Positions 1 to 11,140 of a stretch of 64,000 nt of DNA are shown here, one piece after another. Position 1 is the stretch's first letter. Each line of letters opens with the position of its first letter. Position numbers and translations under genes: made by a program. This DNA comes from Nocardioides sp. Arc9.136 (lineage in GTDB: Bacteria; Actinomycetota; Actinomycetes; Propionibacteriales; Nocardioidaceae): contig NZ_CP113431.1 in assembly GCF_030506255.1 (NCBI RefSeq), forward strand, positions 3,607,001 to 3,671,000. Direction: 5' to 3'. The notes below the pieces were generated by a model. The model was not told the DNA's origin. It did no database searches and saw only the letters and a program-made list of their open reading frames with translations.

Positions 1-2109
1 CACGCCGCTGGTGCGGCTGTGACCCCGGTTGTCCAGGACGGCGGCGCGGTACTGCACGCGGGTCCCGGTGGCGAGGTCCCGGGTGTCGTGGAAGACGCGG
101 TACGGCGCGGAGTCGTCGGTGCCGATGTCGCGCCAGCGCCCGCCGCCGACCTTGGCCTGGAAGGTGACCTCGTAGAACGAGTCGCCGCCGACCTTCGCCA
201 CCACCTTGGTGCGGCTGCGGGCGACCTTGGTCGGCGCCGGCTCTGCCAGCCGGACCGCGGGTGCCCGCCGCGAGGCCGGGATCCGCGCGGTGGAGGCGTA
301 GACCACCGCGCCGAGCGCCGGCACCGTGACCCGCAGGTCGCCGTCGCGGCCGCTCTCGCGAGTCGCGGGGCCCTGGCCGAGGACCTTGCGGAACCGGCCG
401 TCGCGGACCCAGGTCGGGACCCGCAGCGCCCGCGGGCGCTCCGCGGTGTTGAGGACGACGACGTACTCCCGCTGCTGCCGCCGGTCGATCCGGGAGAAGG
501 CGACGACGTCGCGGTCGGCGGACCGGACCTGCTGGGCGCCCCGCCTCAGCGCCGGGTGCCGCTCCACCAGCCGGTCCAGGCCGGCGATCGTGCGGTAGAG
601 CGGGTGGTCGGTGTCGAAGCTGTCGGAGGCCGGGGTCTCCGCGGAGCCCAGCTGGTCGTCGTCGGCGTACTCGGGGACCTGGCTGGCGAACATCGACTGC
701 CGCGCCAGCTGGTCGCCGCCGGTCCCGGTGAAGCCCTGCTCGTCGCCGTAGTAGACGACCGGGTTGCCGCGGGAGAGGTACATGAGCTGGTGGGCGAGGA
801 CGTCACGCCGCAGTCGCTCCGCCGCGCTGCGGTCGGGGTCGTCGACGGCCAGGAAGTGCCCGAAGCGGCCCATGTCGTGGTTGCCGAGGAAGGTGGGCAG
901 GGAGTGCACGTTGCTGTCGGCGTCGGTGTACCAGTCGTCGTCGCGGAAGAACCGGGCGAGCGCGCGCCCGCTGCGCTGCCGGGAGACGAAGTCGCGGGCC
1001 GCCCACTGGAAGGGGAAGTCGAGCACCGCCTGCATGCCGTTGTGGCCGGTGTAGTGGGAGGTGAAGGCCTTGGCGGCGGCGTCGCTGCCGTCGAGGGCCA
1101 CCTCGCCGAACATGAAGAAGTCCGGCTTGCCGTGGCTGCGGGCGAAGTCGAGGATGCCGGGGCCGAAGGCCTGCCAGAATGCGTCGTCGACGTGCTTCAT
1201 GGTGTCGATGCGGAACCCGTCGATCCCGAAGTCCTCGACCCAGGTGCGGTAGATGTCGATCATCCCGTCGACGACGCGCGGGTGCTCGGTGAAGAGGTCG
1301 TCGAGGCCGAAGAAGTCGCCGTACTGGCTGTCCTCGCCGGTGAATGTGGTGTTGCCGCGGTTGTGGTAGAGCGTCGGGTCGTTGAGCCAGGCCGGGACCT
1401 TGAGGTCCTCCTCCCCCGGCGCGAGGACCGGGGTGTAGGGGAACGACGTCGCGGGGTCGAGGTCGGGGAAGTCGCCGGTGCCCGCGTGGTCGCGGTCGTC
1501 GAACGGCGCCCCGCCGGCCGTCCGGTAGGGCTCGACGTCCTTGGGGACGTACGCCGTCCGCGCGCCCTCCTCGTAGCCGATGACGTCGGCGGTGTGGTTG
1601 GTGATGATGTCGAAGAAGACCTTGATCCCGCGGTCGTGCGCGGCGTCGACGAGCTCGGCGAGATCGGCGTTGGTGCCCAGGTGCGGGTCGATCCGGGTGA
1701 AGTCGGTGATCCAGTAGCCGTGGTAGCCGGCCGACGGGCCGTCCTCGAGCTGCACCGCCTTGTTCTGGAACACCGGGGTCAGCCAGATGGCGTCGGTGCC
1801 GAGGCCCTCGACGTAGTCCAGCTGCGCGCGCAGGCCGTCGAGGTCGCCGCCGTTGAAGTAGCCCTTCGCGGTCGGGTCGAAGCCGTGCTCGTCCTTGCCG
1901 CCGGGGATCCCGCCGGTGTCGTTGCCGGGGTCGCCGTTGGCGAAGCGGTCGGCCATGAGGAAGTAGAAGCTGTCCTCGGTGACGCCGCTGCGCAGCGCGT
2001 GGCGCGCGGGGTCGTCGTCCGCACCGGCGGCGAGGGCCGGGGACGCCGGCCAGACCAGCGCGAGCGCGGCGGTCGCCGCGACGAGGGTGGATGGAGCAGT
2101 ACGGCGCAC
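1..2109 (-). CDS. Secreted alpha-amylase family (GH13) glycoside hydrolase, C-terminus cut by window edge
   Basis: Seen: 703 codons up to the window edge with no stop, so the C-terminus is missing. The GTG start follows a GGGAGGC ribosome site. Residues 1-28 form a signal peptide (two Arg, a hydrophobic run, then ASPALAA). The GH13 barrel follows with its catalytic set: FRID (nucleophile D302), FGEV (acid/base E336) and GNHD (D412). After about residue 540 comes a beta-sandwich region, then what looks like the start of a fibronectin-III-type module at the edge. Known: GH13 enzymes with this motif set hydrolyse alpha-glucans such as starch. Inference: an exported amylase or pullulanase-like enzyme; exact substrate cannot be read from sequence. 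It has its own promoter and a palindrome near its transcription start. Confidence 0.9.
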   Translation of the reverse strand, partial: MRRTAPSTLVAATAALALVWPASPALAAGADDDPARHALRSGVTEDSFYFLMADRFANGDPGNDTGGIPGGKDEHGFDPTAKGYFNGGDLDGLRAQLDYVEGLGTDAIWLTPVFQNKAVQLEDGPSAGYHGYWITDFTRIDPHLGTNADLAELVDAAHDRGIKVFFDIITNHTADVIGYEEGARTAYVPKDVEPYRTAGGAPFDDRDHAGTGDFPDLDPATSFPYTPVLAPGEEDLKVPAWLNDPTLYHNRGNTTFTGEDSQYGDFFGLDDLFTEHPRVVDGMIDIYRTWVEDFGIDGFRIDTMKHVDDAFWQAFGPGILDFARSHGKPDFFMFGEVALDGSDAAAKAFTSHYTGHNGMQAVLDFPFQWAARDFVSRQRSGRALARFFRDDDWYTDADSNVHSLPTFLGNHDMGRFGHFLAVDDPDRSAAERLRRDVLAHQLMYLSRGNPVVYYGDEQGFTGTGGDQLARQSMFASQVPEYADDDQLGSAETPASDSFDTDHPLYRTIAGLDRLVERHPALRRGAQQVRSADRDVVAFSRIDRRQQREYVVVLNTAERPRALRVPTWVRDGRFRKVLGQGPATRESGRDGDLRVTVPALGAVVYASTARIPASRRAPAVRLAEPAPTKVARSRTKVVAKVGGDSFYEVTFQAKVGGGRWRDIGTDDSAPYRVFHDTRDLATGTRVQYRAAVLDNRGHSRTSGV

Positions 2110-2131
2110 GACGCCTCCCGAGTGATGGCGG

Positions 2132-2145
2132 TCACCAAGTGGTGA
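2132..2145. promoter_or_regulatory. Candidate operator palindrome at the amylase transcription start
   Basis: The 14-bp sequence TCACCAAGTGGTGA is a perfect inverted repeat. It sits just downstream of the predicted -10 box of the amylase gene, where a bound repressor would block transcription. The regulator is not in this window. Confidence 0.4.
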
Positions 2146-2152
2146 GGGCAGG

Positions 2153-2182
2153 ACCCTAGGACCGCCCGCCGACACCCGACAA
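2153..2182 (-). promoter_or_regulatory. Predicted promoter of the amylase gene
   Basis: On the minus strand a TTGTCG -35 box (2177-2182) and a TAGGGT -10 box (2153-2158) are 18 bp apart, giving a leader of roughly 35 nt before the GTG at 2109. It lies in the gap after the nitrilase gene stop. Confidence 0.45.
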
Positions 2183-2190
2183 GAGGCAGG

Positions 2191-2991
2191 TCAGGCGCGC
2201 ACCCGGTCGCCCAGCGACCGGCGGTGGTCGTGGTGCATGCGGTGCCGCTCCCGGGTCGCCGCGACCACCCCGGGGTCCAGCTCGCCGACCGCGATCCCCT
2301 CCTCCTCGCCGAGCCGCTCGAGCGGGCGGCCCTCGGGGTCGTGGATCGCCGAACCACCGATGAACGAGCTGCCGCCGCACCGGCCGGTGAGCCCGGAGAA
2401 GACGACGTAGAAGGAGTTCTCCACCGCACGGGCGGCGTAGTAGAGGTCGCGCCGGTGCGCCCCGCCGGGGAAGTACGCCGCAGAGCTGAGGTAGCCCAGC
2501 GCCCCGTCGTCGGAGGCCGCCCGGGCGTGCTCGGGGAAGCAGCCGTCGTAGCAGATGCTCAGTCCCAGCTCGACCCCGTCGACGGTGATCGAGCAGCCGG
2601 CGTCCCCCGCGGTGAACCAGGCGAGCTCGTCGTGGTCGACGTGCTGCTTGTCGTAGGGCACCGACACCTCCCCGCCGGGCCGGACCACGACCGAGGAGAG
2701 GGTACGGCGGTCCGCGCGCTGCAGCGCCGTGCCCACGACCACCACCAGGTCGCCGGTCGCGGCCGCCTCGCGGAGCGGGTCGAGCTCGGGACCGGCCACC
2801 CGCTCGGCCGTCGGGAGCACGCCGTCGAACGCGGAGGCGTCGTACCCGGTCAGGAACGCCTCGGGCAGCACGAGCACGCGCACGCCCCGGTCGGCGGCCC
2901 GCCGGGCCAGCCGGGCGGCGGTCGCGACGTTCGCGCGCAGGTCCCCGGGCACCGCCTCGGCCTGGCCCGCGCCCAGGAGCAGCCCGGTCAT
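2191..2991 (-). CDS. Carbon-nitrogen hydrolase (nitrilase superfamily)
   Basis: Seen: 266 aa, with the Glu-Lys-Cys triad of the superfamily: LPEAF (E44), YDKQH (K115) and [10 protein letters not shown] (C147). The ATG overlaps the rnhA stop by 4 nt (ATGA), which fixes the start and implies translational coupling. Known: nitrilase-fold enzymes cleave amide or nitrile C-N bonds through a cysteine thioester. Inference: an amidase acting on a small cytosolic amide, perhaps a repair amidase of the omega-amidase/Nit type, since it lacks a signal peptide. The substrate cannot be fixed. It ends a run guaB-guaB3-rnhA-nitrilase. Confidence 0.88.
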   Translation of the reverse strand: MTGLLLGAGQAEAVPGDLRANVATAARLARRAADRGVRVLVLPEAFLTGYDASAFDGVLPTAERVAGPELDPLREAAATGDLVVVVGTALQRADRRTLSSVVVRPGGEVSVPYDKQHVDHDELAWFTAGDAGCSITVDGVELGLSICYDGCFPEHARAASDDGALGYLSSAAYFPGGAHRRDLYYAARAVENSFYVVFSGLTGRCGGSSFIGGSAIHDPEGRPLERLGEEEGIAVGELDPGVVAATRERHRMHHDHRRSLGDRVRA

Positions 2992-3455
2992 GCGCGCGCG
3001 GCCGCCAGCGCCTCGGCGAGGCCGCGGGCGGCGAGCCGGTCGGCGCGCTCGTTCCCCTCGTCGCCGTTGTGGCCCTTGACCCAGTGCCACTCGACGTCGT
3101 GCTCGGCGCAGGCGGCGACCAGCTGGCGCCACAGGTCGTCGTTCTTGACCGGCTGCTTCGTGCTGGTCCGCCACCCGTTGCGCTGCCACCCCACGACCCA
3201 GGAGGTGATCCCGTTGCGCACGTAGGTGCTGTCGGTGAACAGGTGCACGACCGACCGCCGCTTGAGCGCCTCGAGCGCGCGGATGGGCGCGGTCAGCTCC
3301 ATCCGGTTGTTCGTCGTGGGCTCGACCTCGCCGCCGCACAGCTCCAGCTCGTGGCTGCCCTGCCGCAGCAGCGCGCCCCAGCCGCCGGGGCCGGGGTTGG
3401 GCACGCAGGCCCCGTCGGTGTGGATGGTGACGGGGCGCTCGTCGACCGCGCTCAC
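2988..3455 (-). CDS. rnhA: Ribonuclease HI
   Basis: Seen: 155 aa, the normal length of bacterial RNase HI. The metal-binding carboxylates are all present: TDGA (D14), NRMEL (E53), FTDST (D75) and the NERAD aspartate (D139), plus the catalytic-loop His in KGHNGDEGN (H129). Known: it cuts the RNA strand of RNA-DNA hybrids during replication and R-loop removal, in the cytosol. The stop overlaps the nitrilase ATG and the start overlaps the guaB3 stop, both by 4 nt, so it is the middle gene of a tightly coupled run. The C-terminus is Ala-rich and unremarkable. Confidence 0.95.
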   Translation of the reverse strand: MSAVDERPVTIHTDGACVPNPGPGGWGALLRQGSHELELCGGEVEPTTNNRMELTAPIRALEALKRRSVVHLFTDSTYVRNGITSWVVGWQRNGWRTSTKQPVKNDDLWRQLVAACAEHDVEWHWVKGHNGDEGNERADRLAARGLAEALAAARA

Positions 3456-4558
3456 TCGATCACGAGCTCGACGCGCTGGAACTCCTTGACCTCGGTGTAG
3501 CCCGTCGTGGCCATCGACCGCTTCAGCGCGCCGATGAGGTTCATCGTGCCGTCGGCGACGCGGGAGGGGCCGAAGAGGATCTCCTCGAGCGTGCCGACCG
3601 TCTCGAACTGCACGCGCTGGCCGCGCGGCAGGTCGGCGTGGTGGGCCTCGGTGCCCCAGTGGAAGCCGCGGCCAGGCGCGTCGCTGGCCCGGGCGAACGG
3701 CGAGCCGACCATGACCGCGTCCGCGCCGCAGGCGATCGCCTTGGCCAGGTCGCCGGACTGGCCGATGGACCCGTCGGCGATCACGTGCACGTAGCGGCCG
3801 CCGGACTCGTCGAGGTAGTCGCGGCGCGCCGCGGCGACGTCGGCGACGGCGGAGGCCATCGGCACGGCGACGCCGAGGACGGTGCGGGTGGTGTGCGCGG
3901 CGCCGCCGCCGAAGCCGACGAGGACACCGGCCGCGCCGGTGCGCATCAGGTGCAGCGCCGCCTGGTGGGTCGCGCAGCCTCCGACGATGACCGGCACGTC
4001 GAGCTCGTAGATGAACTCCTTGAGGTTCAGCGGCTCGGCCTGGGAGGAGACGTGCTCGGCCGAGACGGTCGTGCCGCGGATGACGAACATGTCGACGCCC
4101 GCGTCCACCACGGTCTTGGCGAACTCCTTGGTCCGCTGCGGCGACAGCGAGCCCGCGACGGTCACGCCGGCCTCGCGCACCTGGCGCAGCCGCTCGGTGA
4201 TCAGCTCTGCCTTCACCGGCTCGAGGTAGATCTCCTGCAGGCGCCGGGTCGCGTCGTGCCCCTCGAGGCCGGCGACCTCCTCCAGCAGCGGCTCCGGGTC
4301 GTCGTACCGCGTCCAGATGCCCTCGAGGTTGAGCACCCCGAGGCCGCCGAACTCGCCGAAGGCGATCGCGGTCGCCGGCGACATCACCGAGTCCATCGGG
4401 GCCGCCAGGACCGGCAGGTCGAACCGGTAGGCGTCGATCTGCCAGTCGGTGCTGACCTCCTCGGGGTCGCGGGTGCGCCGGGAGGGCACGATCGCCACGT
4501 CGTCGAAGGAGTAGGCGCGGCGAGCACGCTTGGCCCGGCCGATCTCGATCTCGGTCAT
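3452..4558 (-). CDS. guaB3: GuaB3-family IMP dehydrogenase-related protein, active-site Cys replaced
   Basis: Seen: 368 aa, no CBS insert, directly after guaB (17-nt gap with a GAGGA ribosome site). The barrel keeps the N-terminal [12 protein letters not shown] segment and the GGCATH strand. The loop that in IMP dehydrogenases reads GPGSICTTR here reads GGGAAHTTR, with His222 in place of the nucleophilic Cys. Known: GuaB3 is an actinobacterial and cyanobacterial paralogue linked to guanine nucleotide metabolism; related enzymes such as GMP reductase also use that Cys. Inference: either a changed chemistry or a non-catalytic regulator of purine synthesis. Confidence 0.88.
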   Translation of the reverse strand: MTEIEIGRAKRARRAYSFDDVAIVPSRRTRDPEEVSTDWQIDAYRFDLPVLAAPMDSVMSPATAIAFGEFGGLGVLNLEGIWTRYDDPEPLLEEVAGLEGHDATRRLQEIYLEPVKAELITERLRQVREAGVTVAGSLSPQRTKEFAKTVVDAGVDMFVIRGTTVSAEHVSSQAEPLNLKEFIYELDVPVIVGGCATHQAALHLMRTGAAGVLVGFGGGAAHTTRTVLGVAVPMASAVADVAAARRDYLDESGGRYVHVIADGSIGQSGDLAKAIACGADAVMVGSPFARASDAPGRGFHWGTEAHHADLPRGQRVQFETVGTLEEILFGPSRVADGTMNLIGALKRSMATTGYTEVKEFQRVELVIE

Positions 4559-4575
4559 CTGTCCTCTGCTCCGGC

Positions 4576-6090
<1,515 letters not shown>

Positions 6091-6150
6091 CCGGCGTCGA
6101 CGACGCTCCTCGGACCGGCCGGATGGTGGTGGGCGGGCGTGGGGGCGCGT

Positions 6151-6213
6151 CGGAATCCCCGGGGCCCCGGGGATTCCGGCACTTCTCGGGGGATGCATCG
6201 CCTGAGAAGTGCC
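6151..6213. terminator. Two adjacent palindromes between the ACT-GNAT gene and guaB
   Basis: 6151-6178 is a perfect 28-bp palindrome with 14-nt arms (CGGAATCCCCGGGG). Directly after it, 6178-6187 (GGCACTTCTC) pairs perfectly with 6204-6213 (GAGAAGTGCC) around a 16-nt loop. They lie after the stop of the minus-strand ACT-GNAT gene, so one or both may end its transcript. No T-run follows. Confidence 0.45.
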
Positions 6214-6247
6214 GGTTCCACCTGAGGAGTAGTCGCCCGCGGGTGGG

Positions 6248-7150
6248 TCAGGCGGTGAGCGGACGCAGCTCGCGCACGGCGATGCGGACGGTCAGCACGT
6301 CGGCCGCCATCCGGATCCGCCCGCGCATGCCGGCCGCGAGCACCATCGGGAGCACCGCCTGGTTGTCCGAGCGGGTGGTGAGCACGATCTCCCCCGCACC
6401 CAGCGTGTGCGCGAGGCGGGCCGCGTCGACCAGCAGCCGGGTGCCGATGCCCCGTCGCTGCCACGCCGGGTCCACCCGGAGCACGACCTGCCGGGCGCCC
6501 GGGTCCTCCTCGAGCTCGCCCTGGACGGTCGCGAGGCCGACCACCACACCGTCGACGACGGCGCTGATGGAGTCCCCGTCGACGACGTGCTCGGGCATCG
6601 TGCCGCCGCCCATCCGCCGCCCGGGGGTCACCGCGATGGCCGACTCGGCCTTGGTCCGCTGCAGCACGTCGCTGACCAGGTCGGCGATCGCCGCTCCGCG
6701 GGCGTGCTCGGTGGCGGTGAACGCCGCGGTGCGGCGTACCTGCACCTGCACGTCGCCGACGGTCATCTCCATGACGTCCTGCGGCGGCCCGGCCGGGTCG
6801 ACCGGGTCGGCCTCGGCGTCGAAGAGCCGCGCGACCACGTCGGGGAAGGACATCGGCGAGGCGAGGATGGTGCGGGCGGCCTGGACGTACCGGGTCGGCT
6901 GGTCCGACAGCGCCGCCTCCGTGCAGGGCTGGACCACGACCGAGCGGCCGCCGGCCCGCTCCACCAGGTGGGCGGTGGCCGAGGCGCCCCACCCACCGGG
7001 GGTGCTCAGCACCAGCTCGTCGGTCACGGCCTCGACGCCGGGGAAGATCTGCAGGCCCAGGATGTTCACGCCGGCCCGTCCGCAGTGCTCGGCCAGCACG
7101 GCCAGCGCTCCGGGTCGGTCGGGCAGGGTCGTCCGCACTCGCCACAACAT
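6248..7150 (-). CDS. ACT-domain / GNAT acetyltransferase fusion protein
   Basis: Seen: 300 aa. Residues 1-70 look like an ACT domain (RTTLPDRPGALAVLAEHCG, then GVNILGLQIF). The C-terminal half, about residues 150-300, is a GNAT fold with the acetyl-CoA pyrophosphate loop QRRGIG at 231-236. The ATG at 7150 is chosen because the ACT domain starts there and a GGCGAGGG sequence precedes it. Known: ACT domains bind amino acids and GNATs transfer acetyl from acetyl-CoA. Inference: an amino-acid-gated acetyltransferase; substrate unknown. It stands alone between guaB and a divergent membrane protein gene. Confidence 0.75.
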   Translation of the reverse strand: MLWRVRTTLPDRPGALAVLAEHCGRAGVNILGLQIFPGVEAVTDELVLSTPGGWGASATAHLVERAGGRSVVVQPCTEAALSDQPTRYVQAARTILASPMSFPDVVARLFDAEADPVDPAGPPQDVMEMTVGDVQVQVRRTAAFTATEHARGAAIADLVSDVLQRTKAESAIAVTPGRRMGGGTMPEHVVDGDSISAVVDGVVVGLATVQGELEEDPGARQVVLRVDPAWQRRGIGTRLLVDAARLAHTLGAGEIVLTTRSDNQAVLPMVLAAGMRGRIRMAADVLTVRIAVRELRPLTA

Positions 7151-7259
7151 GCCGCCACCCTCGCCCGGCGAGGTTGCCGGACCGGGTCGCCGGTGTTTCC
7201 CCCAGGTCACACGGGTGGGGGCCGCGGCTCGGCGGGCGGCGTCTGGGAACCTGTGCCGC

Positions 7260-8771
7260 ATGCTCGACCGGCTGCAGCACCAGGCGCGGTGGGTCGGTGC
7301 CCGGATCGACTCGCGGTGGACGGTCGCGGTCGCCGCGACCCTGGCGTTCCTGCTCCGGCTGCCGGGCCTGACCCGGCCGCTGCGCCCCGACGAGGCCGGG
7401 TTCACGCTGGTCGCCCGGAGCTGGGACCCCCGCCCCGACAGCGTGTACGGCGACCTCTTCGTCGACCGGCACCCGCTGGTGATCGCCGTCTTCGCGCTGA
7501 CCGACCGGGTCGGCGGCGAGCACGCGATCCGCGTCCTGGGCGCGGTCGCCTGCGTGCTGGCCGTCCTCGCCGCGGCCGCGGTCGCCCGGCGGGTGGCCAG
7601 CGAGCGGGCCGCGCGGTGGACCGCGGTGGCCGTCGCCGCGCTGCTCACCAACACGGTGATCGACGCCGTCGCGGTGAAGGGCGAGATCCTGGCGCTGCCG
7701 TTCCTGCTCGGCTCGATCTGGCTGGCGCTCGAGGCCCTCGAGCGCCACTCGGCCGGGCACGCGTTCTTGGCGGGCCTGCTGGCGGCCACCGCCCTCGGGA
7801 TGAAGCAGAGCCTGGTCGGCGGGCTGGCCTTCGGAGCCGTCCTGCTGGTCGCCGCCCGGCTCACCGGCCGGCTGGACACGCGCACGTTCGCCCGCCTGGC
7901 CGCGGCCGCGGTCGGCGGGGTCGCCGTACCCGTGCTGGCCACGGTGGCCTGGGCGCTCGCGGCCGGCGTCCACCTCGAGGAGGTCTGGTACACCGTCTAC
8001 GGCTTCCGCACCGACGCGACCGCCGTCCTCGGCGACAGCGGCGCCGACGCACCGGCCGCCCGGGCTGCGACGCTCGCCTTCGCCGCCCTCGCCGCGGGGA
8101 TGCTGCTGGTCATCGGCGGCTTCCTCGTCCACGTCCGCCGCGAGTGGCGCGCCGACCCGGTGGTCACCGCCGCGACGGTCGGGATCGTCGTCGCCGACGG
8201 CCTCGCGCTCGCGCTCGGCGGCAGCTACTGGCGCGACTACCTCTTCGGGCTGGTCCCCGCGACCGCGCTGTGCGCGGCGCTGCTGGCCCGGCACCGCACC
8301 GGTCGTGGCCGGACGATGCGCGTGGTCATCGGGCTCAGCGCCGTCTCCTCCCTGGTCTGCCTGCTGGGCTGGGCGGGCTGGAACGCGCTGGACTACCAGG
8401 AGTTCCACGAGGCCGACACCGGCACCGCCATCGCCGCCGCCGCCGAGCCGGGCGACACCCTGGTCGTCTTCGGCGGCCGCGCGGACCTGCAGCTGAGCAG
8501 TGGCCTCGCCACGCCGTACCCCCACCTGTGGAGCCTGCCGATGCGCACCCTCGACCACCGGTACGGCGACCTGCGCACCCTGGTCGAGGGCCCCGACGCG
8601 CCGACCTGGCTGGTCGCCTGGGTGCCGTGGGGAGCGTGGGGCGCCCCCGGCGCCGAGGAGCTGCACGACGCGGTGCGGGCCCGCTACGAGCGGCACGGCA
8701 CCGGCTGCTCGGACCGGCCGGTCTACCTCCTGCGCGGCCTCGACCGGCCCGCGCTCGAGGTCGACTGCTGA
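7260..8771 (+). CDS. Multi-spanning membrane protein of the GT39/ArnT-like glycosyltransferase type
   Basis: Seen: 503 aa with about nine to eleven hydrophobic helices. The first extracytoplasmic loop holds the acidic pair LRPDEAGFT (D44, E45), the place and form of the catalytic Asp in GT-C glycosyltransferases. The ATG at 7260 is taken because the protein begins there with a short basic stretch before the first helix at about 20-35; no clear ribosome site is visible. Known: GT-C enzymes move sugars from polyprenyl phosphates to acceptors outside the membrane. Inference: cell-envelope or protein glycosylation; acceptor unknown. It is monocistronic and followed by a strong hairpin. Confidence 0.75.
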   Translation: MLDRLQHQARWVGARIDSRWTVAVAATLAFLLRLPGLTRPLRPDEAGFTLVARSWDPRPDSVYGDLFVDRHPLVIAVFALTDRVGGEHAIRVLGAVACVLAVLAAAAVARRVASERAARWTAVAVAALLTNTVIDAVAVKGEILALPFLLGSIWLALEALERHSAGHAFLAGLLAATALGMKQSLVGGLAFGAVLLVAARLTGRLDTRTFARLAAAAVGGVAVPVLATVAWALAAGVHLEEVWYTVYGFRTDATAVLGDSGADAPAARAATLAFAALAAGMLLVIGGFLVHVRREWRADPVVTAATVGIVVADGLALALGGSYWRDYLFGLVPATALCAALLARHRTGRGRTMRVVIGLSAVSSLVCLLGWAGWNALDYQEFHEADTGTAIAAAAEPGDTLVVFGGRADLQLSSGLATPYPHLWSLPMRTLDHRYGDLRTLVEGPDAPTWLVAWVPWGAWGAPGAEELHDAVRARYERHGTGCSDRPVYLLRGLDRPALEVDC

Positions 8772-8786
8772 GGGCCGCTCCGCTCC

Positions 8787-8838
8787 TGCCTCGTGATGCC
8801 CAGCGGGCGCCGGGGCGCTCGCTGGGCATCACGAGGCA
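8787..8838. terminator. Long perfect hairpin after the membrane glycosyltransferase gene
   Basis: TGCCTCGTGATGCCCAGCG at 8787-8805 pairs with 8820-8838 without a mismatch (19-bp arms). The 14-nt loop contains an inner GCGCC-GG-GGCGC stem. It sits between two convergent genes and probably ends the plus-strand transcript, though it has no T-run. Confidence 0.6.
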
Positions 8839-8864
8839 GAGCTCGCGGCAGGTTCGGGAACGCC

Positions 8865-8900
8865 GACGGCGCCGGCCCCCTCGCGGGGACCGGCGCCGTC
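8865..8900. terminator. Terminator hairpin downstream of groL
   Basis: GACGGCGCCGG at 8865-8875 pairs with CCGGCGCCGTC at 8890-8900. The stem extends inward through a CCCCC/GGGG run with one mismatch. It follows the minus-strand groL stop by about 30 nt. Confidence 0.6.
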
Positions 8901-8931
8901 TCGGTGCTGGTGGTGCTGGTGGTGCTGGGTC

Positions 8932-10640
<1,709 letters not shown>

Positions 10641-10646
10641 GAGAGA

Positions 10647-10943
10647 TCAGGAAACGATCGCGAGGACGTCGCGCGCGGAGAGGATGAGGAACTCCTCGCC
10701 GGAGTACTTCACCTCGGTGCCGCCGTACTTGCTGTAGATGACCTTGTCGCCCACGGAGATGTCCATGGGGACGCGCTCGTCACCGTCGTCGTTGAAGCGG
10801 CCGGGGCCGACGGCCACGACCTCGCCCTCCTGGGGCTTCTCCTTGGCGGTGTCCGGGATGACCAGGCCGGAGGCCGTGGTCTGCTCGGCGTCGAGCGGCT
10901 TGACGACGATGCGGTCCTCGAGGGGCTTGATGTTGACCGACAC
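10647..10943 (-). CDS. groS: Co-chaperonin GroES
   Basis: Seen: 98 aa, the family length. It begins [18 protein letters not shown] and holds the mobile-loop segment [16 protein letters not shown]. The GTG at 10943 is preceded by GGAGG with 8-nt spacing, so it is preferred to upstream codons in the same frame. Known: a heptameric cap for GroEL in protein folding. It is the first gene of groES-groL, and the stop is followed by a palindromic repeat. Two inverted repeats of CIRCE type lie upstream, so HrcA-controlled heat induction is expected. Confidence 0.96.
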   Translation of the reverse strand: MSVNIKPLEDRIVVKPLDAEQTTASGLVIPDTAKEKPQEGEVVAVGPGRFNDDGDERVPMDISVGDKVIYSKYGGTEVKYSGEEFLILSARDVLAIVS

Positions 10944-11051
10944 GATGTCGACCTCCACTTTCAAACTCAGATGTCTCAGGCGGGTGGTGCACGTCTGGTG
11001 CCTGCGGTCCCGGAGCACGCCGTCGCGGGGGTCGTGCTCGGTAGGCAAGCG

Positions 11052-11078
11052 CTGGCACACTCACGGGGAGAGTGCCAG
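11052..11078. promoter_or_regulatory. CIRCE operator, proximal copy (HrcA site) of groES
   Basis: CTGGCACAC, 9 bp, then GAGTGCCAG: eight of nine arm positions pair. The 9-9-9 layout and the GAGTGC half match the CIRCE element bound by the heat-shock repressor HrcA. Confidence 0.75.
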
Positions 11079-11086
11079 GACAGAAA

Positions 11087-11113
11087 CTAGCACTCACCTC
11101 GCGCGAGTGCCAG
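11087..11113. promoter_or_regulatory. CIRCE operator, distal copy (HrcA site) of groES
   Basis: CTAGCACTC, 9 bp, then GAGTGCCAG is a near-consensus CIRCE element. Its centre is 35 bp from the other copy, and both lie in the groES promoter region. The right arm ends 27 bp before the divergent methyltransferase start. Confidence 0.88.
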
Positions 11114-11140
11114 GGACCCCCGGCCTGCGAGGATCGCGGG

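Noticed and set aside
19..2145. Long plus-strand open frame of 708 codons over the amylase gene
   Set aside because: Shadow of the minus-strand gene in GC-rich DNA; its translation is low-complexity Gly/Val/Arg, while the minus strand has full GH13 motifs.
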